Of a stretch of DNA of 64,000 nt, positions 9,971 to 19,450 are shown one piece after another; position 1 is the first letter of the stretch, and the number at the start of each line of letters is the position of its first letter. Location of the stretch: NCBI GenBank assembly GCA_002346535.1, contig DDZZ01000035.1:24417-88416 (forward strand), in the 5' to 3' direction. The DNA is from Opitutales bacterium UBA2995 (GTDB taxonomy: Bacteria > Verrucomicrobiota > Verrucomicrobiia > Opitutales > UBA2995). Both the position numbers and the translations under genes were made by a program. The notes below the pieces were generated by a model. The model made no database searches. It had not been told where the DNA came from and saw only the letters and a list, made by a program, of their open reading frames with translations.

Positions 9971-10441
9971 TTGGACCTAAAACAAATTAAGCAAATCATT
10001 GAAATAATGAAACGTTCCTCGCTCACAGAGTTTGAGATCGAGGAAGAAGGCCTCAAGCTGCGCATATGCAGGAATACGGAGAAATCTGGAAATGGCGGGC
10101 AAGCCGCTATACCCTACCAAACAGTTCCTGCTTTCGTGCCTCCGCCGACAGAGGAGCCAAAAACCACTGAACCGACGAAAACCAAAGAGCAGGAAGAAGG
10201 CATGGTTGTTATAAACTCTCCGATAGTTGGCACGTTTTATAGTTCTCCTTCCCCAGAAAGCCCGTCATTTGTAAAAGAGGGCGATACTATTAGTTCCGAC
10301 ACCATCGTTTGCATCATTGAAGCCATGAAGGTCATGAATGAAATTCCGGCTGAACTATCCGGAACAATAACGCAGGTACTCATCGAAAACGGCGATACAG
10401 TGGAATATGGACAACCACTTTTTAAAGTAAAGCAGTCCTAA
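9971..10441 (+). CDS. accB: Biotin carboxyl carrier protein of acetyl-CoA carboxylase
   Basis: Carries biotin between biotin carboxylase and carboxyltransferase in malonyl-CoA synthesis. It starts at TTG 9971: MDLKQIKQIIEIMKRS followed by FEIEEEGLKLRI is the standard BCCP N-terminus, whereas the first ATG (10007) would cut it. A Pro/Thr/Glu-rich linker spans about 45-75. The biotinyl domain at 77-156 has the EAMKVMNEI motif, with lysine 120 as the biotinylation site. accC follows after 12 bases. The preceding 193-base gap (9778-9970) holds no gene I can recognise and probably the operon promoter. Its modifying enzyme BirA is at 660. Confidence 0.96.
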   Translation: MDLKQIKQIIEIMKRSSLTEFEIEEEGLKLRICRNTEKSGNGGQAAIPYQTVPAFVPPPTEEPKTTEPTKTKEQEEGMVVINSPIVGTFYSSPSPESPSFVKEGDTISSDTIVCIIEAMKVMNEIPAELSGTITQVLIENGDTVEYGQPLFKVKQS

Positions 10442-10453
10442 CTGGTTCCTCCC

Positions 10454-11839
10454 ATGATCAACAAGATCCTCATCGCCAATCGTGGCGAAATTGCCCTTCG
10501 AGTTGTTCGGGCATGCCGGGAATTGGGCATCAAGACCCTGGCAGTTTATTCGGAAGCCGACGAGCAGTCGCTGCATGTTCAGCTTGCCGACGAAGCCATT
10601 TGTATTGGTCCGCCCCAACCAGGAGAAAGCTACCTGAAGCCGGATAGGATTATAAGCGCAGCTGAAATATCAGATGTCGATGCCATTCATCCGGGCTATG
10701 GATTCTTATCTGAAAAAGCCGATTTCGTAGAACAATGCGAAAGCTGCAATATCAACTTTATTGGCCCCTCATCCTCAGTGATTCGCCGGATGGGTGACAA
10801 AGCGCTGGCTATTGAAACAGCCCGCGAAGCGGGGGTACCGGTAGTTCCGGGAAGCGACGGTGTTGTAGATACCGTCGAAGAAGCCACCAAAATTGCCGAG
10901 CAGATAGGATACCCTGTCCTCATCAAAGCCGTTTCGGGCGGTGGAGGTAAAGGCATGCGGGTAGCTCACAACGGTGTCGCTTTTCAGAAAGAATTCGGTG
11001 TAGCAAAAGCTGAAGCCGAAAAAGCATTTAACGATGGGTCCGTTTACCTGGAAAAGTTTATCAACAATCCCAGGCACATCGAATTTCAGATTCTCGCCGA
11101 TAGCCAAGGCACTGTCATACACCTCGGGGAACGTGATTGTTCGGTTCAAAGGCGGCATCAGAAATTGATTGAGGAAGCTCCATCGCCCTTCCTAACCGAG
11201 GAGTTACGGCAAAAAATGGGGAAGGCCGCCATTCGGGCCGCCGAAGCTGTTAGCTATGAAAATGCCGGTACCATTGAATTTCTCGTCGATGAAGGCGGAA
11301 ATTTTTACTTCATCGAAATGAACACCCGCATCCAGGTGGAGCATCCGGTGACAGAAGAAGTCACCGATACAGATTTGATCAAGGAACAAATCCGTATAAC
11401 CGACGGGCAGCCGCTTCGTCTCCGTCAGGAGGATATCGTTATTAATCGACATGCCATTGAATGCCGCATCAACGCCGAGGATCCATTAAGAAATTTTGCT
11501 CCTTGCCCTGGAACCATCGATCTCTACTATCCTCCAGGTGGCCATGGCATTCGCGTAGACTCTCATGCCTACGGCGGGTATCAGATTCCCCCTTACTATG
11601 ATAGTATGATTGGCAAATTGATAACTTACGGACGCAGCAGGGAAATTGCTATGGACCGAATGTACAGGGCACTTGGAGAATTCATTATTAGCGGTATCAA
11701 AACCACAATTCCCTTTTCTAAAGCAATCATGCAGGATCCTGTTTTCAGAAGCGGTAAAGCTACGACCAAATTTGTTGAAGAGTTTGTAAAACGCTCAAAC
11801 ATGGATACCCTAATTCAATCGAACCATAACCTCGAATAA
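10454..11839 (+). CDS. accC: Acetyl-CoA carboxylase, biotin carboxylase subunit
   Basis: ATP-dependent carboxylation of the biotin on AccB with bicarbonate; ATP-grasp fold, cytoplasmic. The N-terminal domain begins KILIANRGEIALRV. The glycine-rich ATP loop is SGGGGKGMR at about 155-163, ERDCSVQRRHQKLIEEAPS follows near 225, and EMNTRIQVEHPVTE near 288 contains the metal and bicarbonate-site residues. 461 aa is somewhat longer than the common ~450. It lies 12 bases after accB and 2 bases before the Asp23 gene, so the three are an operon. The carboxyltransferase genes accA and accD are not in the window. Confidence 0.97.
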   Translation: MINKILIANRGEIALRVVRACRELGIKTLAVYSEADEQSLHVQLADEAICIGPPQPGESYLKPDRIISAAEISDVDAIHPGYGFLSEKADFVEQCESCNINFIGPSSSVIRRMGDKALAIETAREAGVPVVPGSDGVVDTVEEATKIAEQIGYPVLIKAVSGGGGKGMRVAHNGVAFQKEFGVAKAEAEKAFNDGSVYLEKFINNPRHIEFQILADSQGTVIHLGERDCSVQRRHQKLIEEAPSPFLTEELRQKMGKAAIRAAEAVSYENAGTIEFLVDEGGNFYFIEMNTRIQVEHPVTEEVTDTDLIKEQIRITDGQPLRLRQEDIVINRHAIECRINAEDPLRNFAPCPGTIDLYYPPGGHGIRVDSHAYGGYQIPPYYDSMIGKLITYGRSREIAMDRMYRALGEFIISGIKTTIPFSKAIMQDPVFRSGKATTKFVEEFVKRSNMDTLIQSNHNLE

Positions 11840-11841
11840 TC

Positions 11842-12285
11842 ATGGATACCGAAAAATCGGAAACCCGAGTAATCCCCTCAATCACTACAGAGGACAGCAG
11901 TTCGCTGGGTGACATAAAAATTAACCATGCAGTTGTGGCCAGCATTGTCCGACTCTCCGCTCTGGAAAATGGCGGCGTCTTTGCAGTCGGAGGGAGCTTT
12001 GTCGACGGTATCGCCGAAATTTTTTCCAAGAAGGAAGCTTCCGAGCGCGGCGTACGGGTTACTGAAAATGAAAACGGACATTACCACATAGAAATCCGCT
12101 TAATCCTGAACTACGGCGTCGAATTGGCCAAATGCGCCTATGACGTCCAGGTGGCGGTAAAAGACCGCGTAGAAAACATGACCGGCAAACTCGTGGAACG
12201 AGCCGATGTGGTGATCGACGGAGTCAAATCCAAGGACGATCATCCCGGAGCGGATGCGAACAACAGCCTGGGAGTTGAAGAGTAG
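11842..12285 (+). CDS. Asp23/Gls24 family envelope stress response protein
   Basis: 147 residues matching the Asp23 (DUF322) family: INHAVVASIVRLSALENGGVF near 30-50 corresponds to the conserved 'vi..ia..a..eveGV' start, and the end has VQVAVKDRVENMTG as in family members. A charged low-complexity tail follows. Only 2 bases separate it from accC. In Firmicutes the accB-accC operon is likewise followed by an Asp23 protein (YqhY), where it is linked to control of fatty acid synthesis or envelope homeostasis. The same linkage here supports a role connected to acetyl-CoA carboxylase; the mechanism is inference. Confidence 0.85.
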   Translation: MDTEKSETRVIPSITTEDSSSLGDIKINHAVVASIVRLSALENGGVFAVGGSFVDGIAEIFSKKEASERGVRVTENENGHYHIEIRLILNYGVELAKCAYDVQVAVKDRVENMTGKLVERADVVIDGVKSKDDHPGADANNSLGVEE

Positions 12286-12307
12286 CACCACTATTTACCA
12301 AATTTAC

Positions 12308-12334
12308 ACGCGGATCCCCGGGTCCGCGTTTTTT
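12308..12334 (+). terminator. Rho-independent terminator after the acc-Asp23 operon
   Basis: ACGCGGA pairs with TCCGCGT over an 8-base loop, directly followed by five T. It separates accB-accC-Asp23 from the AmaP-like gene, which then needs its own promoter or read-through. Confidence 0.8.
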
Positions 12335-12386
12335 CGACACCATGAAAAAATAAGGGCAGCCTTGCCCCCAGAATTCGCTCAATCCA

Positions 12387-12818
12387 ATGCAAGCATTATT
12401 TGAAAGCCTGGACCTAGGCCCCTCGGATACTACGATTGCACTACTCATTCTTCTGGCGATCGTATTCATCGTACCGGTGCTTCTGTTCCTTAAATTAAGC
12501 AAAAACAACCTTCTCGTATTTAACAATGAAGACGGTAAAGTTGAAATTTCCAAGGCGGCGATTCAGGAAATTATTCAGAGAACCTGTGAACAGTTCGTAG
12601 AAGTTGGACGGGCACGTGGAGATATTTCAAAGTCCAGAGGGCAAATAAATATACGAGTCCGTCTGAAGCTTCGCGTAAAGACCCGTTTGCAGGATATCTC
12701 CAACGAACTGCAGCACCAAATCACACGTGCCATTAGAGATGACCTGGGTATAGAAAACCTAGGTGTGGTAAACGTGATCGTAGAAGGCTTTTTGGCTGAG
12801 CCAAAGCCCCAGGCTTAG
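12387..12818 (+). CDS. AmaP-like membrane anchor with Asp23-like cytoplasmic part
   Basis: 143 residues. One membrane helix at about 22-46 follows a short N-terminus; the rest (VFNNEDGKVEISKAAIQEIIQRTCEQ...INIRVRLKLRVKT...LGIENLGVVNVIVEGF) has the layout of the alkaline shock response membrane anchor AmaP. AmaP tethers Asp23 to the membrane in Staphylococcus. Its position 100 bases after the Asp23 gene, although beyond a terminator, supports this pairing. Homology is judged by pattern and context, so the family call is moderately sure. Confidence 0.7.
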   Translation: MQALFESLDLGPSDTTIALLILLAIVFIVPVLLFLKLSKNNLLVFNNEDGKVEISKAAIQEIIQRTCEQFVEVGRARGDISKSRGQINIRVRLKLRVKTRLQDISNELQHQITRAIRDDLGIENLGVVNVIVEGFLAEPKPQA

Positions 12819-12825
12819 ACCAGCT

Positions 12826-13728
12826 TTAATCCAAATCCACAATCAAATTACTCCATTCTCCAAGGGAGGTAATTCCTGTTGTACCGGACATTCCAGTACG
12901 TTTGAGTTCGTCGGCAAACTCGGCGCGCACCTGTTCTATTTCTAGACTCAATATCCCGCCCAAAACAAGGCGACCACTTGGATTTAAAGCTTTGATCAAC
13001 TCCGATTTTCCCCGAAGTAGGACCGAGGCAAGTATGTTCGCGAGAATCAAATCATAAGATTTATCGCGAAATCCGGACTCAAGGTTGCCTTCAAAAAATT
13101 CAACCTCGCCAGCCATTTCGTTGAGTCCGGCGTTTTCATTGCTAATACGAATCGAGGTGCAATCTTGGTCAAAACCTGATACCTCCAGAAACCCCAACTT
13201 TTTCGCCGACAGGGCGAGAATTCCGGAGCCACAACCGGCATCACAACAACTAAGCGCATCCATCGGCACTTCATTTTGCCGGTGCTTCCGGAGAAATTCG
13301 ATCAAGGCTTCAATACAAAGCCGGGTCGTTTCGTGGTTCCCGGTTCCAAAAGCCATCCCCGGGTCTAATAATAACGCGGCATCGCCATCAGGGACTTGAT
13401 ACGTTTCCCGTTCCCATTCGGGAACCCAGTGCAAGCCCTCAAAGGTCCAAGCATGGAAGTGTTCCTTGTAGCTTTCTTTCCAATTCTGTTCAGCCAAAGG
13501 TTCGAATCGAGGCTCCACCGGGCCGAGCAATTCTTCAAAGTGAGGTTTCACGCGAGTCCACTCCTCACGAACTTCCGGCTCGGAAGAGAAAACCCCTGCA
13601 GCCACTCCACTATCCGAGCCATGATAGACGTACAAATTCCAATGACCTTCGTCTAGCTCGTAGAGAAGCTCCTCCAGAAAGTCCAACTGCATCCCGTCAA
13701 AACTGAAAGAAACCTGAAATAATGCCAT
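12826..13728 (-). CDS. prmA: Ribosomal protein L11 methyltransferase
   Basis: SAM-dependent trimethylation of ribosomal protein L11. The C-terminal Rossmann domain begins with the family hallmark DPGMAFGTGNHETTRLC near 122-138, followed by the SAM-binding motif DAGCGSGILALSA and the later LILANILASVL that is specific to PrmA. 300 aa is standard. It is the third gene of the minus-strand run grpE-dnaJ-prmA (17-base gap from dnaJ) and ends tail to tail with the AmaP-like gene, with 7 bases between stops. Confidence 0.93.
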   Translation of the reverse strand: MALFQVSFSFDGMQLDFLEELLYELDEGHWNLYVYHGSDSGVAAGVFSSEPEVREEWTRVKPHFEELLGPVEPRFEPLAEQNWKESYKEHFHAWTFEGLHWVPEWERETYQVPDGDAALLLDPGMAFGTGNHETTRLCIEALIEFLRKHRQNEVPMDALSCCDAGCGSGILALSAKKLGFLEVSGFDQDCTSIRISNENAGLNEMAGEVEFFEGNLESGFRDKSYDLILANILASVLLRGKSELIKALNPSGRLVLGGILSLEIEQVRAEFADELKRTGMSGTTGITSLGEWSNLIVDLD

Positions 13729-13745
13729 GGAGGTAAAGATTCGGC

Positions 13746-14888
13746 CTAATGTTCTTCAAAAAACCGCTTGGCTTTTTCAAAGAAGGATTTGCCTACAGGC
13801 TCGCGGTCATCACCGGATTCTTTTGCAAAGGCTTCCAGTTGTTCCTTTTGCTTCCCGGTCAAGGATTTGGGGACCTCAACGTGAACGGTGATATATTGAT
13901 CGCCGTTACCGTATCCCCGCAAAGAGGGCATGCCTCTTTTACGCATCCGAAAGGTGGTTCCTGATTGTGTACCGGCAGGAATTTTTAAAGAAGCCCTCCC
14001 ACTCAATGTAGGCACATCGATCGCTCCGCCCAATGCAGCCAATGTAAACTTTATAGGAATCTGGCAGTAGAGATCATCTCCGTCTCGGTCAAAAATCTCA
14101 TGGTCCTTGACGTGGAGGACTATGATCAAGTCGCCGGTTGGACCCCCACCGATACCGGCTTCTCCCATGCCGGAAAGCCGTAATCGTGATCCATTGTCTA
14201 CGCCTGCTGGCACTTTGACCTGAGTTTGGCTAGATTTCATGACACGGCCCTCGCCGGAACATTGATTGCAAGGCGTATCAATTATGGATCCGGTTCCGTG
14301 ACAAGTGGGGCAAGTTTGCCTGACCTGAAAAAATCCGCGCGAAGCGGTCACCTGCCCAGCACCTCCGCATGTGTTACATGTCTTCTTGTTAGTACCTGGC
14401 TCCGAACCGTTTCCATGACAACGATCACAGGTTACGGCCCGGCGAAAAGAAATTTCCTTCTCAACGCCACTCGCGGCTTCCTCCAGTGAAACCGTTAAAT
14501 CATATTGCAGATTGGCGCCTCCTCGGGCTCCCCCCTGGCCGCTGCTTCGACCTCCGCCAAACAGTTCGTCAAAGATTCCGCCAAAGCCGCCTCCACCAGC
14601 TCCCTCATAAACCTCACGGAACATTTCAAAAGGATCGTGAGATCCACCTCCCCCGCCTATTCCTCCTTCAAAAACCTTGGCTCCATAGCGATCGTAGGCT
14701 GCTCGCTTTTCCGGATCCTTGAGAACTTCGTATGCATGCGATACTTGTTTAAACTGCTCTTCTGCCTCTTTATCGTCAGGATTACGGTCGGGATGGTATT
14801 TGAGAGCGAGCTTCCGGTACGCCTTTTTTAGATCTTCGTCGGAAACGTCTCTGCCTACTCCGAGCAGTTCATAAAAATTGTCGGCCAT
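13746..14888 (-). CDS. dnaJ: Chaperone protein DnaJ
   Basis: Hsp40 co-chaperone that stimulates the DnaK ATPase. J domain at 1-70 with the HPD tripeptide in KYHPDRNP (about 30-37), then a Gly/Phe-rich stretch to about 125 (GGGGSHDPFEMF, FGGIFDELFGGG). Four zinc-binding CxxCxGxG repeats follow: CDRCHGNG, CNTCGGAG, CPTCHGTG and CNQCSGEG. The substrate-binding domain is C-terminal. It starts 3 bases after the grpE stop, so they form one operon. dnaK itself is not in the window. Confidence 0.97.
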   Translation of the reverse strand: MADNFYELLGVGRDVSDEDLKKAYRKLALKYHPDRNPDDKEAEEQFKQVSHAYEVLKDPEKRAAYDRYGAKVFEGGIGGGGGSHDPFEMFREVYEGAGGGGFGGIFDELFGGGRSSGQGGARGGANLQYDLTVSLEEAASGVEKEISFRRAVTCDRCHGNGSEPGTNKKTCNTCGGAGQVTASRGFFQVRQTCPTCHGTGSIIDTPCNQCSGEGRVMKSSQTQVKVPAGVDNGSRLRLSGMGEAGIGGGPTGDLIIVLHVKDHEIFDRDGDDLYCQIPIKFTLAALGGAIDVPTLSGRASLKIPAGTQSGTTFRMRKRGMPSLRGYGNGDQYITVHVEVPKSLTGKQKEQLEAFAKESGDDREPVGKSFFEKAKRFFEEH

Positions 14889-14891
14889 CGC

Positions 14892-15560
14892 CTAACTTTC
14901 TTTCTCGCCCGGGGAGTCGTCACCCGGACCGCTAGATACGATGACATTGGCCGCACGGAGAATACGCCCGTTTAGCGTGTAGCCTTTTCGAACTACCTGG
15001 ATGATTTTGTGGTCTTCAACTTCGTCGCTTGACTGAAATCCTACACTTTCATGGAAATTTGGATCAAATTCATCCCCTACTGGATCCAGGCATTCCAGAC
15101 CGTTTGATTTAAGGATAGAGGTCAGTTGTTGGGCAACCATGCGAAAACCATCGGAGACCGCTTTGGCTTCTGGGTGATTGTCAGCTGCGGATAACCCCAA
15201 ATCCAGGTTATCAAGTGCGGGCAGTAATTCTTCAATGAGGCTTGAAATGGCATATTTTCGGAGCTCATCCTTTTCACGAACGGTTCTTTTCCGGAAGTTT
15301 TCAAAATCTGCAGCTGCCCGTAAAACCTTTTGATACAAGTCTTCCTTTTCCTTCCGGCTTTGCTCCAGCAGTTCCTCTACCGTTAGCTCTTTTTCAACCT
15401 CCGCCAATTCTTCACCCTGATCCTCTGTGTTCTCATGTGGAACTTGATCTTCGGTGATCTCAGTTTGGTCGGAAGCAACCTCCTCGGATTCTTCAACCTC
15501 TTCAACGGATGAATTCTCCGTATTAAGCTCTTTGATCTTGTCTGTTTCCTCTGCTTTCAT
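14892..15560 (-). CDS. grpE: Nucleotide exchange factor GrpE
   Basis: Exchange factor for DnaK. The first ~75 residues are acidic and low-complexity (EENEVEESEE-like runs), then a long coiled coil including EKEDLYQKVLRAAADFENFRKRT, the family hallmark, and the beta-domain end with VGDEFDPNFHESV and RKGYTLNGRILRAANVIVS. At 222 aa the length is usual. First gene of the grpE-dnaJ-prmA run. Upstream (15561-15649) the minus strand contains CTTGAA, resembling a heat-shock -35, but no convincing partner -10 or CIRCE element was found. Confidence 0.95.
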   Translation of the reverse strand: MKAEETDKIKELNTENSSVEEVEESEEVASDQTEITEDQVPHENTEDQGEELAEVEKELTVEELLEQSRKEKEDLYQKVLRAAADFENFRKRTVREKDELRKYAISSLIEELLPALDNLDLGLSAADNHPEAKAVSDGFRMVAQQLTSILKSNGLECLDPVGDEFDPNFHESVGFQSSDEVEDHKIIQVVRKGYTLNGRILRAANVIVSSGPGDDSPGEKES

Positions 15561-15649
15561 CTTTGGAATCGCCTAAAGAAAGCGGAAATTCTCATTTGTT
15601 CAAGCAAACCTTAAACAGATTTTAAGAAGAATTCTTTGTCGCTGAGATA

Positions 15650-16603
15650 TTATGCAAAATGATCGGTTATGAGGACCACGGCTCCATTCGCGCTGCTCAC
15701 TTCAATATTACCGGTATAGGGAACCAAAAACGTATCACCCGTTTGAAATTCCCGGAACTCTTCTCCGGTCACAAATAGTGTCCCCGATACGATGCTAATC
15801 AATACCGGCTCAGTGCTATCGGCAAACTCAAGAGGCGGATTTCCCGAGATACGTTCTTTCCGTATCCGAAATTCATTACAATCGGCCAAAGTATCCCCGG
15901 ACTGCGTATCTCGTAAAAGTTTGGGCTCAAAATCTTCAAATTCAATAGACTCGAGGGATTCTTTTACGTGAAGGTCGCGAGGTTTCCCATCAAGCCCAAC
16001 CCGGTTCCAATCATAAACACGAAAGGTGGTGTCTGAGTTTTGTTGGATCTCGAGTATAAAATTTCCACCACCAATCGCATGGATCCTGCCGCTCCAAACG
16101 AAGAGGGAGTCGCCAGGCTTTGCGGTGGTTTTGTGAACCAGGGGCTCGAGCTCGTTGTTGTTAAGGGCTTCCTCGAAAGACTCACGAGTCACCCCCTGCT
16201 TTAGACCCGCCAGAATATCTGCGTCCTCCTCACAATCGGCAACATACCAATTTTCCGTCTTCGGCTCCCCCTGGAGTTTCTCCGCGACTCCCGCAGGAGG
16301 ATGCACCTGCAGACTGAGTCTTTCTTGACAATCCAGCCACTTAACCAGGATTGGGAATGGACGCGACGCAGCGTACTCGGGTCCCATGATTTCGGCGCCA
16401 CACTGTTGCATCAGATCATGAATTGATAGTCCATGATAGGCTCCACCCTCCACGATTGATTGAGCTTCGGGCCGGTCGACGACCTCCCAGCTTTCTCCTA
16501 TTACTTTTTCATTGGGCAGGGGTCGGTTTAATTTTTCTTCGAGCCCGCGGCCGCCCCAAACGCGCTCCATATACAAGGGTTTAAAATAAATAGCTGAAGA
16601 CAT
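15650..16603 (-). CDS. manA: Mannose-6-phosphate isomerase, class I
   Basis: Interconverts mannose-6-phosphate and fructose-6-phosphate; zinc-dependent cupin enzyme. The start FKPLYMERVWGGRGLEEKL is typical of the short (~315 aa) bacterial type. Zinc-site motifs are visible: LSLQVHPP near 97, then a conserved glutamate in KTENWYV and the later histidine in SGRIHAIGGG near 170. It is divergent from ftsK across a 291-base gap and faces the same way as grpE-dnaJ-prmA but 89 bases upstream. Could supply mannose for polysaccharide synthesis. A related hexose isomerase specificity cannot be excluded. Confidence 0.88.
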   Translation of the reverse strand: MSSAIYFKPLYMERVWGGRGLEEKLNRPLPNEKVIGESWEVVDRPEAQSIVEGGAYHGLSIHDLMQQCGAEIMGPEYAASRPFPILVKWLDCQERLSLQVHPPAGVAEKLQGEPKTENWYVADCEEDADILAGLKQGVTRESFEEALNNNELEPLVHKTTAKPGDSLFVWSGRIHAIGGGNFILEIQQNSDTTFRVYDWNRVGLDGKPRDLHVKESLESIEFEDFEPKLLRDTQSGDTLADCNEFRIRKERISGNPPLEFADSTEPVLISIVSGTLFVTGEEFREFQTGDTFLVPYTGNIEVSSANGAVVLITDHFA

Positions 16604-16721
16604 GGTGAATGAAGACGGGATTCGATACTTTTAATTCCGAAAAAAAATAGTATGGTATCATTTCTTTTGGAGCCAAAAACAATTTTGATAGGTCCAAAGA
16701 AATCTGCATCATTCAAACAAC

Positions 16722-16730
16722 TTATCCACA
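16722..16730 (+). promoter_or_regulatory. Single perfect DnaA box upstream of ftsK
   Basis: TTATCCACA exactly matches the DnaA box consensus and lies in the manA-ftsK intergenic region. Only one box is seen, so an origin is not suggested. A site of this degeneracy is expected by chance about twice in a window this size. Confidence 0.3.
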
Positions 16731-16894
16731 ACTATCCATAAGCCTTTGTAATCTGGTTAAAGGCACTTAATTAAATTCGATTGTCCTTCACTCTCAACTG
16801 GTTACGAATCTGGCCTAAAATGTTAATCAAGCGTCAAATTAAAGCCGCCCCATTGTCACAATTAGACGGGGATCTCGTTTTATAAGATCAACCC

Positions 16895-19450
16895 ATGGCG
16901 AAACGTAAGAAAACGCCCAAGGGAACATCCAAAAACCCCCTTGGCTCCTACAGCGGGAAATCGCGTCTTGGCAGCGGCTTCCTTTTTCTGGTGGTAGGCG
17001 TACTTCTGCTTATTTCGCTCATCCTATTCGATCTTGACCAAAGCTCTTTCAAAAAAGTCCCCTTTGGTCCGGCGGATCCCGTCAGAGATAGCTCAAGCGA
17101 ATTTGTCGTCGGTGTCTTCGGTGAATACATTGCATTCGGGTCTCTTTGGATGTTTGGGATCTCTGCTTGGGTCATCGCAGCGTTCTGCTTTTGGCTCAGC
17201 TACATTTGCATATTCAAGCGTTCCCATCTGTTTAGATGGCCCCAATTAGCTTCCTTATTTGCCTATGTGTTTTCGGCTTCAATCCTAGGCAGCCTGATTC
17301 AGGAAGCTTTTTTTCAAGCGCAGAAAGAGCAAATTCACAACAACTGGAGTTTTGCTGAAGGCCTGGGTGGAATTCTTGGAAACGTAGTTTACGGCCAAGG
17401 CATGCGTATTTGGCTCGGTCCTCTAGGTACTAGTATCGTCATTGGCGCTACAATGGTGGTAAGCCTTTTAGTGCTTTTCACATCAGACTTGTCAAATCTC
17501 ATCGAACGAGTGCAGCTTGCATGGGCAAGCTACCGGAAAAAATCCACAGCCAGGAAGCAACTTCAGAAGGAAGAAAACGCCCGCAAATTGGCAGTGGCGG
17601 AACAAGCCGCCCAAAATGCTGAACAGGAAGCCAATGCGGCCGGTGCCGCGAAACCAAAGAACAAATTTACCCTACGAGACCGCGGAGAGAAAGATACTGA
17701 GTTCGAGCCAATAGAACTCGATGACGTGGAGGAACTGATTGTCCCTACTGCGGAAGCGGAATACGCTGTAACGTATGAAAAGGAAATGTCCTTAAAACCT
17801 AAAGGTGATACGCTTTCAAAAGAAGAATCGAAAGAGACACCACTGAAAATCGTCGCCAGCAAAGCGATGCGAAAAGCATCTAAAAAGCTCATTCCGGGGA
17901 AACGGGGGAGCTACATTTTCCCTAATCTCGGCCTTCTCCAGGATCCACCTGGAAAAGATAAGGATCTCGACAAAAGTGAGCACGAATCGACAGCCAACGC
18001 ACTCATCCAGACCCTCGCCAATTTCAACGTGAAAGTCAGGATGGGCGAAGTTCACACGGGACCTGTTATCACCCGTTATGAAGTTTTGCCGGCCCCTGGC
18101 GTGAAGGTTGGAAAAATCCTCGGTCTGGAAAACGACATCGCTCTCGGCCTGAAAGCAATGGCCGTCCGAATACAGGCCCCGGTGCCAGGGAAAGGAACCG
18201 TAGGCATCGAAGTTCCGAATAAAGAGCCAGAATCCGTTTATCTCCGCGATATCATCGAATCCGAGAATTGGGCAAAATCGAAAGCTGAAATTCCCATAGC
18301 GTTGGGCAAAGAAGTCAGTGGACGGCCTCTCATAGCCGATTTAACCAAGATGCCGCACCTACTCGTTGCAGGAGCCACCGGATCGGGAAAAACTGTTTGT
18401 ATCAATAGTATCATTGCGTCCCTTCTCTATCATTCGAGTCCGGATGATGTGCGCTTTATCATGGTCGACCCCAAGATTGTGGAGATGCAGGTCTACAATG
18501 ACCTGCCGCATATGCTCATCCCGGTCGTTACTGAACCGAAAAAAGTCCCGGGGGCACTTAAGTGGCTGATTACAGAGATGGAACACCGTTACAAAGTTTT
18601 TGCTAAGGTGGGGGTTCGAAACATTGCCGGATTCAACGATAAGCAAAAAGAAAAACGTAAGACCGAAAATGAAAGAAGCGCCCAATCTGCCATCAATGAA
18701 ATGTCGGTTGAGGATCCCTTGGGTATGGAAAATATTCCCGATGCTGAGGCGCCCGACATCGAGGTCCCTCGACATGAGGAAATTGAGATCCCTGATAAAT
18801 TTCCTTACATCGTTTGCTTTATCGATGAGCTGGCCGATTTGATGATGGTAGCACAACAAGATGTGGAAACCGGTATTGCACGCTTGGCCCAATTGGCGCG
18901 TGCGGCGGGTATTCATCTGGTCATAGCTACTCAACGGCCATCAGTAAATGTGATTACCGGCATCATCAAAGCCAATTTAACTTGTCGCATTGCGTTCCAG
19001 GTGAGCTCCAAGGTCGACAGCAGGACTATTCTGGATGAAGGCGGCGCAGAGCAACTGATCGGGCGAGGTGATATGCTGTTCAATCCTCCCGGATCTGGAA
19101 AACTCTTACGATCGCAGGGCTGTTTCGTTTCCGACGACGAAATTAATAATATTGTGGAATTCCTTAAACAAAACGGACCGCCACGCTTTGCTGAGGAAGT
19201 TCAAAGACAAGTCGATACCGATGAGGACGATATTACTGAATTGGAGGACGAGGGAGATGAACTGTTTCCGCAGGCAGTGGAAGTCTTACGCACTACGCGG
19301 CGTGCATCCACATCGATGCTTCAACGCCGACTGAAAATCGGTTACAATCGTGCCGCACGCATTATGGAGCTCATGGAAGCTCGTGGAATTGTTGGCCCTG
19401 AAAACGGATCGCAACCGCGAGAAATTTTTTCCGATCTCGAGAGCCCTTAG
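16895..19450 (+). CDS. ftsK: DNA translocase FtsK/SpoIIIE
   Basis: Septal DNA pump that clears and aligns chromosome termini at division. About four N-terminal membrane helices lie at 25-210, then a charged linker to about 330. The motor domain has Walker A GATGSGKT near 495 and Walker B IVCFIDELADLMM near 645. The stretch between them includes a charged insert of about 50 residues near 580-630. The C-terminal gamma winged helix at about 790-850 (AVEVLRTTRRASTSMLQRRLKIGYNRAARI) recognises KOPS-like polar sequences. 851 aa is within family range. A RodZ-like gene follows after 112 bases. Confidence 0.96.
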   Translation: MAKRKKTPKGTSKNPLGSYSGKSRLGSGFLFLVVGVLLLISLILFDLDQSSFKKVPFGPADPVRDSSSEFVVGVFGEYIAFGSLWMFGISAWVIAAFCFWLSYICIFKRSHLFRWPQLASLFAYVFSASILGSLIQEAFFQAQKEQIHNNWSFAEGLGGILGNVVYGQGMRIWLGPLGTSIVIGATMVVSLLVLFTSDLSNLIERVQLAWASYRKKSTARKQLQKEENARKLAVAEQAAQNAEQEANAAGAAKPKNKFTLRDRGEKDTEFEPIELDDVEELIVPTAEAEYAVTYEKEMSLKPKGDTLSKEESKETPLKIVASKAMRKASKKLIPGKRGSYIFPNLGLLQDPPGKDKDLDKSEHESTANALIQTLANFNVKVRMGEVHTGPVITRYEVLPAPGVKVGKILGLENDIALGLKAMAVRIQAPVPGKGTVGIEVPNKEPESVYLRDIIESENWAKSKAEIPIALGKEVSGRPLIADLTKMPHLLVAGATGSGKTVCINSIIASLLYHSSPDDVRFIMVDPKIVEMQVYNDLPHMLIPVVTEPKKVPGALKWLITEMEHRYKVFAKVGVRNIAGFNDKQKEKRKTENERSAQSAINEMSVEDPLGMENIPDAEAPDIEVPRHEEIEIPDKFPYIVCFIDELADLMMVAQQDVETGIARLAQLARAAGIHLVIATQRPSVNVITGIIKANLTCRIAFQVSSKVDSRTILDEGGAEQLIGRGDMLFNPPGSGKLLRSQGCFVSDDEINNIVEFLKQNGPPRFAEEVQRQVDTDEDDITELEDEGDELFPQAVEVLRTTRRASTSMLQRRLKIGYNRAARIMELMEARGIVGPENGSQPREIFSDLESP

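Noticed and set aside
15561..15649. CIRCE or sigma-32 promoter ahead of grpE
   Set aside because: A CTTGAA is present on the minus strand but no matching -10 and no CIRCE inverted repeat.
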